This document shows, in pieces, positions 7,962 through 13,959 of a DNA stretch of 23,696 nucleotides (the stretch's first letter is position 1; every line of letters starts with the position of its first letter). The stretch comes from an uncultured Clostridium sp. (GTDB lineage: Bacteria; Bacillota; Clostridia; TANB77; CAG-508): contig USCV01000022.1 of assembly GCA_900553225.1 (NCBI GenBank), positions 1 to 23,696 of the forward strand. Direction: 5' to 3'. A model generated the notes under the pieces. The model had not been told where the DNA came from and searched no databases. It saw only the letters and a program-made list of their open reading frames with translations. A program made the position numbers and the translations under genes.

Positions 7962-9719
7962 CTAAGCGATATAGTTTTCACTCAAAAAAGCGCTTACTTC
8001 AACATCGGATAAATATTCTTTTTCCATAAGAAGCGCCGCCAGTTTAGAAATAACCATCTTATTCTTGGTCACAACATCAAGAGTCTCTTTGTAAGCTTCT
8101 GAACAGATTTCTTCCATTTTTTCAATGGACTGATTTTCGATATGATTGTTAAACTCTGGGCGACCAGCAATTTTAACCAATTTACTCTCAGTCATAGCAA
8201 AATTCATAACCATACAGTAAGCTAAATCTGTAGCTCTTTCAAGGTCATTCGAAGCACCAGTAGAAATATCTCCAAGAAGAATTTCTTCTGCGCAACGTCC
8301 ACCATACATAACTCGAATCTGTTTTTCCATATCCGCTTTTTGCTTATATGTTTTATAAGATTCATCAAAGAAATTGTATCCGCCTGCTTCACCTCGTGGA
8401 ACAATTGAGATACAGAAATTCTTGACATCAGGTCTTATAGATGCAGAAACAATAGCATGGCCTGCTTCATGTACCGCAGTAAGATATTTTTCTTTCTCGC
8501 TCAATGGTGAACTTTCCTTTTTTATACCCACAATTACTCTCGCAATTGCTTCATCAATAATTTCATTTGTGATGCAAGGAGACTTTGACCTGACTGCTAA
8601 CAAAGCAGCTTCATTTAGTACATTTTCCAGATTAGCTCCAGAAAAACCTACTGTTTTTCTGGCAAGTTCTCGTAAGTTTACATCATGACTGAACCGTTTG
8701 TTTCTTGCATGAACGCTTAAGATTTTTGCTCTTGCATTAACATTAGGCATAGGAACATACACATGTCTGTCGAATCTGCCTGGACGAAGAATTGCTGGAT
8801 CCAAGATTTCTTTATGGTTTGTAGCAGCAATTACAATAACATGACTATTGCTGTCAAATCCATCCATTTCGGCCAATAACTGGTTTAATGTTTGCTCACT
8901 ATAAGATTTTCCACTATATCTATTTTGAGCAACAGCATCAATTTCATCAATAAAGATGATAGATGGTGCAACTTTTTTTGCTTCATTGAAAATTTTTCTT
9001 ACTCGTGACGCACCAACACCAACAAACTTTTCTTCAAAGCTTGAACCAGTTACTTGAAAAAAGGGCACTCCAGCTTCACCAGCAATTGCTTTTGCAAGCA
9101 ATGTTTTACCAGTACCCGGAGGGCCTACAAGCAAAATACCTTTAGGAATTCTAGCTCCCATATGGGTATATTTCTTAGACTCTTTTAAAAAGTTTACTAC
9201 TTCCGAAAGCTGTTCTCTTTCTTCGTCAATTCCTGCAACATCTGTAAATCTAACATCTGTAGTTACAGCTTTGACTTTAAAGTTTCCAGTACCAGTCATT
9301 CTTCTGACCATGAAAAACATACAGCCAAACAACAGCACTGCACTTAAAAGTGAAGAAATAGCTCCGAAAGTTCCATCAGAAGATATTCCTTCCACTGAAA
9401 CCTCAATGTCATTTCCAAGTTTTCTTTGCTCATTTACATATTTCCAAAATTCACTAATACTTGGAACATAGGTAAATTTTTGTGTTTCATCCTTGAATGT
9501 GACATCAATCTTACTAGAACCAGCTTGGGTGCTAATTTCTTTGACATCACCTTTTTCAATACAGGCTACAATTTCGGAGTACTTTACTTCCTGATTTTTG
9601 AAATTCCGGGCATTGTTGTACACTGATATTAGTAAAATGATTAACATTACCGACGTTACTAGGGCAAGTAACCGTTTCACCACATTATTTCTTCGAGTTC
9701 CGTTCTTGTTATTTCTCAT
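7962..9719 (-). CDS. ftsH: FtsH-family membrane AAA+ zinc metalloprotease
   Basis: FtsH hexamers extract and degrade membrane and short-lived cytoplasmic proteins. Seen: membrane segment at about 15-34, an extracytoplasmic domain, a second membrane segment at about 120-138, Walker A GPPGTGKT at 199-206, pore-loop FVG, Walker B IIFIDEID at 254-261, second region of homology ending RPGRFDR (arginine fingers) at 299-318, zinc motif HEAGH at 417-421, and the third zinc ligand Asp in SNDLERAT. The length of 585 residues is near normal but with little C-terminal tail. Start ATG 9719 is preferred because GGAGG stands 9 nt upstream; a further upstream ATG (9743) has this site inside the coding region. 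The gene has its own promoter and terminator. Its base composition is visibly richer than its neighbours (29 of 60 G/C in 9061-9120 by hand). This suggests acquisition or a different expression class, and it may be a second FtsH beside a housekeeping copy elsewhere. Confidence 0.93.
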   Translation of the reverse strand: MRNNKNGTRRNNVVKRLLALVTSVMLIILLISVYNNARNFKNQEVKYSEIVACIEKGDVKEISTQAGSSKIDVTFKDETQKFTYVPSISEFWKYVNEQRKLGNDIEVSVEGISSDGTFGAISSLLSAVLLFGCMFFMVRRMTGTGNFKVKAVTTDVRFTDVAGIDEEREQLSEVVNFLKESKKYTHMGARIPKGILLVGPPGTGKTLLAKAIAGEAGVPFFQVTGSSFEEKFVGVGASRVRKIFNEAKKVAPSIIFIDEIDAVAQNRYSGKSYSEQTLNQLLAEMDGFDSNSHVIVIAATNHKEILDPAILRPGRFDRHVYVPMPNVNARAKILSVHARNKRFSHDVNLRELARKTVGFSGANLENVLNEAALLAVRSKSPCITNEIIDEAIARVIVGIKKESSPLSEKEKYLTAVHEAGHAIVSASIRPDVKNFCISIVPRGEAGGYNFFDESYKTYKQKADMEKQIRVMYGGRCAEEILLGDISTGASNDLERATDLAYCMVMNFAMTESKLVKIAGRPEFNNHIENQSIEKMEEICSEAYKETLDVVTKNKMVISKLAALLMEKEYLSDVEVSAFLSENYIA

Positions 9720-9767
9720 ATTCAAGTTCCTCCAAACTGACATATAATATTGTAAATGTACAGTTTA

Positions 9768-9796
9768 AGTATATCACAAATTAACATAATTCGCAA
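9768..9796 (-). promoter_or_regulatory. Sigma-A-type promoter for ftsH
   Basis: TTGCGA (9796-9791), a 17-nt spacer and TATACT (9773-9768), about 49 nt before the ATG at 9719. Spacing is ideal and the -10 box is strong. Confidence 0.65.
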
Positions 9797-9832
9797 TACA
9801 TTTTTAGTTAATAACTACATTTTGTATGTTAT

Positions 9833-10366
9833 CTAATTTATATCTTTAATTATTTGTTCATAAAAATTATTTGTATATTTATTCATTTCCTCACATAATT
9901 TCAATGTCTCGGGTAAATAACATTTGTTTTTATTTAAAACATTTTTATTCATGTATTCTAATGTTTCTTTTAATGTTTGCCCTCTGATAGAACCTGTTAT
10001 TAATGTTTTTACCATTAGATATGTTTTTCCACCTTCTAAAACATGTGCATCATGAAGTATTTTTCCTTCAATAGTTTCAGGTACTTTATTCCTTTGTGAT
10101 TCCCACGCAATTTTAACTATTTTCTCAATTTCATTATCATCATACTTATTTTCTTTCAACCAGTTTCTTATCTTCTTTTCATCGCTATAGATAAATCCAT
10201 GAAAATACATAGCCAAAATAAGATATTCATAATTCAATTCATAATTAGATATACTTATAACTTCATCAATCTTTTTTTGAACTAATTCCATATGCCACAT
10301 ATTATGCATAATATCCTTATTTTCATAATAAGATTTTACAAATTCTATAACTTTTTTCTTTTCCAT
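9833..10366 (-). CDS. HD-domain phosphohydrolase-like protein with altered HD motif
   Basis: The 177-residue soluble protein resembles small HD-superfamily phosphohydrolases. It has a metal-ligand-like His in the N-terminal helix (HNMWH, residues 21-25), then YFHGF at 54-58 where the family normally has His-Asp, and later TIEGKILHDAHVLEG, which corresponds to the usual KILxDADxL segment with its Asp. The His-Asp pair is therefore His-Gly (56-57), which would remove a metal ligand and may make the protein inactive or change its metal use. The start at 10366 follows GGAAAGGG by 5 nt; a TTG 15 nt upstream also opens the frame but overlaps that site. It is downstream of a GNAT relic and a P-loop protein on the same strand and was probably co-transcribed with them. 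Substrate unknown. Confidence 0.6.
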   Translation of the reverse strand: MEKKKVIEFVKSYYENKDIMHNMWHMELVQKKIDEVISISNYELNYEYLILAMYFHGFIYSDEKKIRNWLKENKYDDNEIEKIVKIAWESQRNKVPETIEGKILHDAHVLEGGKTYLMVKTLITGSIRGQTLKETLEYMNKNVLNKNKCYLPETLKLCEEMNKYTNNFYEQIIKDIN

Positions 10367-10495
10367 TTTTTCCCTTTCCAATTATATATTATTGTATTTA
10401 TATTATCATTTTTTTATATTTTTTCAAATTTTATTAGCATTTCTAAGTTTTTTTTTTTACATAGGTAATTGGTTTTCTACCTATTCCTTTTCTCT

Positions 10496-10597
10496 TCATA
10501 TTATGTTTTTGTATGCTGTTTGCCAACCTTTAACTGTAATTGTTGATATGGCAACATCATCTTCTATTGTTGCTTTTCTAATTGTAATTTCATTCAT
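10496..10597 (-). pseudogene. Truncated GNAT N-acetyltransferase remnant
   Basis: ATG at 10597 with an upstream AGGGTG opens a 33-codon frame starting MNEITIRKATIEDDVAISTI and containing VKGWQTAYKNI. This is the typical first strand and helices of a GNAT acetyltransferase (usual length about 150-180). A TGA at 10498-10496 ends it. The following 110 bases up to the HD gene are AT-rich and full of stops, with no recognisable acetyl-CoA-binding motif. It begins 15 nt after the stop of the P-loop gene, so it was once an operon member. Confidence 0.6.
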
Positions 10598-10612
10598 TTC
10601 TATTTCACCCTT

Positions 10613-11233
10613 TTAATGTTGTATTACAATTTCTTTAGATTTAACATTGTCAATGACTGCCATTGCAATTCTATTTAGTTTATAATCAAACCCTTCTTTA
10701 AAGTTGTTTATTATAACTCTATTTGGATGATTTTTCCATAATTGTAGAAGTTTGTCATCTAATTTTCTAGCTTCTTCAATATTTTCTGTTCTAGTTTCAT
10801 TATTATCAATAGTATAATATTCTTCAGCCCCTTTAGCTGCTGTTGTGAGATGTAATACTAAATCATAGCTATCTCTAACTGTTATTATATTTTTATTATA
10901 TTTCTGCAAAATATCCGAAAGAACACTATTTCCAACATACACTGCTGGCTCAATGGCACTTCTATCTGATAAAATAACATATTTTTCTTTGGATTTTCGA
11001 GCTAAATTTTCAGCTTCTATTTCACGATGCAGCTGATATTTCACAATTAGTGTTGCAAAATCAATATCAGAACATTTTGTATTTATCATACCGTTTTGTT
11101 TTAATTCTGTTGCTGCTTCATTTATTATAATTACATTATATCCTAATTTTACAAGCTGATTTTCTACATAAACTAAAGCTGAAGATTTTCCTCCGCAAGG
11201 TCCACCTGTTAAGCATATTTTTGAAACTAGCAT
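10613..11233 (-). CDS. P-loop ATPase/kinase-like protein (AAA_28, NadR-like)
   Basis: A 206-residue cytoplasmic protein. The N-terminus LVSKICLTGGPCGGKSSA contains a Walker A P-loop (residues 10-17) of the type seen in AAA_28 and NadR C-terminal kinase-like proteins. VILSDRSAIEPAVYVG looks like the Walker B and DRS segment of that family. YTIDNNETRTENIEEARKLD and HPNRVIINN complete the pattern. Such proteins bind nucleotides and may phosphorylate a small molecule, but members of this group are mostly uncharacterised. Start 11233 is chosen because AAGGAGG stands 9 nt upstream; an ATG 42 nt further upstream also opens the frame but has no ribosome site. It is followed within 15 nt by the GNAT relic and then the HD protein. 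Confidence 0.7.
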   Translation of the reverse strand: MLVSKICLTGGPCGGKSSALVYVENQLVKLGYNVIIINEAATELKQNGMINTKCSDIDFATLIVKYQLHREIEAENLARKSKEKYVILSDRSAIEPAVYVGNSVLSDILQKYNKNIITVRDSYDLVLHLTTAAKGAEEYYTIDNNETRTENIEEARKLDDKLLQLWKNHPNRVIINNFKEGFDYKLNRIAMAVIDNVKSKEIVIQH

Positions 11234-11285
11234 TTTATATTGCCTCCTTATCAGTATAACTTCATTTTTATACATATCAATTTTT

Positions 11286-11493
11286 TTACTTTTTGTATAA
11301 ATATTGTTGAATTATTTTTACAGTTTCATCGTATATTGCTAAATTTTATTGTAAAAAATAATATAAATTTCTGTTTTCAAATCCCTTTCCATATTTTGTT
11401 TTTAACTCTTTAGATAATCTTTAATATATTTTTATATTCGGATAATTTTTGGCTATCTTTTATTTTATTTTTAATCCAACTATATATTAACAT
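11286..11493 (-). pseudogene. Decayed gene, possibly DUF1016/YhcG-like nuclease N-terminus
   Basis: AGGAGG overlapping the ABC-transporter stop is followed by ATG 11493 and 27 codons (to a TAA at 11412-11410). A second frame then reads LSKELKTKYGKGFENRNLYY (from 11417), which resembles the N-terminal domain of DUF1016/YhcG PD-(D/E)XK nucleases. After one internal TAA (11348-11346) the same frame continues NLAIYDETVKIIQQYLYKK to a stop at 11286. The piece is frameshifted and interrupted and not functional. The family assignment rests on one short motif only. Confidence 0.35.
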
Positions 11494-11506
11494 ATCTTCT
11501 ATCCTC

Positions 11507-13108
11507 CTAAATAGCAACAACTTCTTTCATCATGTGATTTTCAAATACATAATGTTTATTACATAATTCCTTTAGTTTTGGTCTATGTGTAACAATTACA
11601 TATGTTTTATCTTTTAAATATTTTTCTATCATATTAGTTATTTTTTCTTCAGATAGTATATCTAAATTAGATGTTGGCTCGTCAAAAAAATATAATTCTT
11701 TATCAATTAATATTCCTCTAATCATATTTAATCTTTGTCTTTGCCCTGCCGATAATTTTATGCCTCTTTCTCCTACCATTGTATTTAATCCTTCTGGTAA
11801 TTCTTTATACCATTCCATTAATCCAGCTTCTTCTAACAATTCAAAGATCTTATCATCAGATATTTGTTTTCCTAAACATAAATTATCCCTTATACTCAAA
11901 TTAAATAATTCAACTTCTTGAGATACAAATACTAAATCCAATCTAGTATTTATTTCATTTTTACCATTTATAGTTAAACTGCCGTTTTTTAATGGATATA
12001 GACCTGCAAGAATATTCATTATTGTTGATTTTCCCTGTCCTGACTCTCCCATTATACTAATTTTGTCGCCTTTATTTAATATAAATTCAGGTATTACTAT
12101 TTTGGTTGATTTTTCATTGTAAGAAAATAAGATTTCTTTAGCTGACAAATTTTCAAACTGTTTTATAATCTTCATTTCACTGCAATTTTCAAAATATTCA
12201 TCTAATTGTTTTTTGGTAGTCTTAAATTTTTCATTTATATAAATCAATCTAGCTAAACTATTCAAGTTAAAATATAATTTTCCAAGTGCAGTTATATAAA
12301 ATAACAAATATGGCAATGCATCTTCTCCATTTTTAACCATTATAATTGTGCTAATTAAAACAACTATATATAGCAAATCCATTAATCCTGTAAATACCCC
12401 ATTTGCATTTGACCTTTTTCTCTCATTTATTTTAGTTGCCTTTAAATATTCTTCTGAACTTTCTTCAATTTTGTCATTACAAAAATTTAAAATATTTAAT
12501 TTTCTGACTGCCATAATATTTTGTATAAAATCAACAAATGTCGCATTATATTTTGATTCTGCATCATTTGCTTGTTTTTGATATATATGTTTGTTTTTTA
12601 TCATTTTATATTTTGTATATACTGCTAATGATGAAATAATAATACATACTATGCCTATTATTAAAGATTGCTTACATACCATTATTAAAATTGATGTACC
12701 TCCAATAATTAATGGAATAAGACTTATTTCAAATTGCCAAAACATTTCAGCAAAGTTTTTTGCAACTGTTGATACCAATTTATGAATATATCCTGTATGT
12801 ATATTTGTAACTTGCTCCATTGTCATAGAATTTATTTTATTAAAATAATATTTTTGAATTGCTGTTTGAGTTTTCGCATCATTGAGATTATCAATATATG
12901 AGGCTACTTTACCCGTTATAAGCATTATAAGTTGTGCTATAGCAATACCAATTGCCAATTTGGTCAATTTATTAAGAGTTAAAGGACTTGTTGCAAAATA
13001 TGCAATTATAAAGGACATTCCATAATCAGCAATTGAATATGCAGTATTAAAAACAAGAGAATAAACACATAATTTTTTTGATATTACTTTTACTAATTCT
13101 TTCATCAT
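11507..13108 (-). CDS. ABC exporter half-transporter (permease fused to ATPase)
   Basis: A 533-residue fused permease-ATPase. Residues from about 10 to 300 hold roughly six membrane segments. The nucleotide-binding domain has Walker A GESGQGKST at 354-362, Q-loop VFVSQE, signature LSAGQ at 452-456, Walker B LYFFDEP at 472-478, and H-loop VTHRP. It would work as a dimer at the cytoplasmic membrane to export a peptide, lipid or drug. There is no N-terminal C39 peptidase domain, so it is not a bacteriocin-processing exporter. The ATG at 13108 overlaps the TAA of the 86-residue gene (TAATG), and GGAG stands about 10 nt before it. The two proteins are therefore translationally coupled. Substrate unknown; the partner gene is the best clue. 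Confidence 0.88.
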   Translation of the reverse strand: MMKELVKVISKKLCVYSLVFNTAYSIADYGMSFIIAYFATSPLTLNKLTKLAIGIAIAQLIMLITGKVASYIDNLNDAKTQTAIQKYYFNKINSMTMEQVTNIHTGYIHKLVSTVAKNFAEMFWQFEISLIPLIIGGTSILIMVCKQSLIIGIVCIIISSLAVYTKYKMIKNKHIYQKQANDAESKYNATFVDFIQNIMAVRKLNILNFCNDKIEESSEEYLKATKINERKRSNANGVFTGLMDLLYIVVLISTIIMVKNGEDALPYLLFYITALGKLYFNLNSLARLIYINEKFKTTKKQLDEYFENCSEMKIIKQFENLSAKEILFSYNEKSTKIVIPEFILNKGDKISIMGESGQGKSTIMNILAGLYPLKNGSLTINGKNEINTRLDLVFVSQEVELFNLSIRDNLCLGKQISDDKIFELLEEAGLMEWYKELPEGLNTMVGERGIKLSAGQRQRLNMIRGILIDKELYFFDEPTSNLDILSEEKITNMIEKYLKDKTYVIVTHRPKLKELCNKHYVFENHMMKEVVAI

Positions 13109-13368
13109 TATCTTTCTCCTCTCTGTCTTATATGCCAATCAACAATTTCCTTTTCCTTTTGATTTTCTTTTTCCTTTTCCGTATTATTGTTTTTAATTTC
13201 TGTAGCCCTAACCAAAATATTTTTTCCTCTATAAAACTCTTTAGTTATAATTGCATTAGGATGATCTATATTTAATTTTCTAATATATTCTTTAATATGT
13301 TCTTCCATATTGTTTTTACTAGTATAATCATTAATAAAAAATATTTTTGAATCTAATTCTTTTTCCAT
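13108..13368 (-). CDS. Unrecognised 86-residue hydrophilic protein coupled to the ABC exporter
   Basis: GGAGG stands 5 nt before ATG 13368. The protein has no membrane segment, no signal peptide and no cysteine. An N-terminal part (SKIFFINDYTSKNNMEEHIK) and a middle part (HPNAIITKEFYRGKNILVRA) look folded. They are followed by a highly charged Lys/Glu/Asn stretch and a basic end (DWHIRQRGER). The stop overlaps the ABC start by one base, so equal synthesis is likely. It could be a cargo, a regulator, or an accessory subunit of the exporter. I do not recognise the family. Confidence 0.65.
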   Translation of the reverse strand: MEKELDSKIFFINDYTSKNNMEEHIKEYIRKLNIDHPNAIITKEFYRGKNILVRATEIKNNNTEKEKENQKEKEIVDWHIRQRGER

Positions 13369-13396
13369 TTAATCCTCCATTAAATCAATAATGAAT

Positions 13397-13474
13397 CTAC
13401 ATGGGTATGTTTTGTGGTATATGCATGGCTATCGCTGTTGCAATTGAAACTATCATTTCAAAAATGAAACGCAT
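13397..13474 (-). other. Possible 25-residue hydrophobic peptide at the RhuM break
   Basis: ATG 13474 overlaps the broken end of the RhuM fragment and directly abuts AGGAG, too close for good initiation; the internal ATG is too far from it. It would encode a short peptide with a hydrophobic core (MIVSIATAIAMHIPQNIPM). The same bases also encode a hydrophobic peptide on the plus strand, so the apparent peptide may be fortuitous. Listed because it precedes an exporter operon. Confidence 0.15.
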
Positions 13475-13800
13475 CTCCTAAAATTAGTTGCAACTTTAGA
13501 TTTTATTCTATATCCTAAAGATATAATCATATCTAAATTGTAATATTTAACTTCTCTTTCAACTTTTCGATTTCCTTCTTTTTGAACTGTCAAGAATTCC
13601 TTGACAGTTGAATTTATGTCTAATTCTTCTTCATCAAAGATATTTTTAATATGCAAACTTATATTTTGTTTAGTCGTATCATATAAGTCAGCCATCTGTT
13701 GTTGTGATAACCATACTGTTTCATCTTCAAGTTTTACATCTATTTTTGTCGTTCCATCATCAGTTTGATAAATTACAATATTATTGTTATTTTCTTCCAT
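13453..13800 (-). pseudogene. Truncated RhuM-family (virulence RhuM/Fic-associated) gene
   Basis: The 115-residue fragment begins with a good ribosome site (GGAGGT, 6 nt before ATG 13800). It shows the conserved RhuM N-terminus: DETVWLSQQQMADLYDTTKQ, ISLHIKNIFDEEEL, and YNLDMIISLGYRIKSKVATN followed by FRR. Family members are about 330 residues and continue WAT after FRR. Here FRR is followed by CVSFLK and a stop, so about two thirds of the gene is missing. RhuM proteins occur in mobile islands and their function is poorly known; the N-terminus is a winged-helix-like DNA-binding region. The downstream 86-residue gene starts 84 nt later. Confidence 0.75.
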
Positions 13801-13829
13801 TGTTATACCTCCATTTCTATTAGAGTTTA

Positions 13830-13866
13830 AAAGGTGTCAACAAATATAATCATTGTTCACACCTTT
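13830..13866. terminator. Long hairpin between secA and the RhuM fragment
   Basis: AAAGGTGTCAACAA (13830-13843) and TTGTTCACACCTTT (13853-13866) pair over 14 bp with one mismatch around a 9-nt loop. On the minus strand it is followed by TTTTAAAC. It lies about 95 nt after secA, so it probably ends the secA transcript; its position just before RhuM also fits an operator. Confidence 0.5.
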
Positions 13867-13959
13867 ATTTTACTGCAAATTCTCAATATTTTGTGGACAA
13901 GCTATGAAACCTGAACTAACTTAATAATTTTTGAATTTTAAATATTTACTTATTTTATG

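Noticed and set aside
8222..8428. 68-codon minus-strand frame inside ftsH
   Set aside because: It is a different frame of the ftsH coding sequence, which is strongly supported.
10392..10616. 74-codon plus-strand frame
   Set aside because: The opposite strand carries the GNAT remnant with a proper start and ribosome site.
11239..11273. Promoter-like TTGATA-N16-TATACT before the P-loop gene
   Set aside because: The transcription start would fall inside the AGGAGG ribosome site, leaving no usable leader.
13390..13480. Short plus-strand Cys-containing hydrophobic peptide
   Set aside because: No ribosome site or promoter, and it is complementary to another weak frame; not supportable as a gene.
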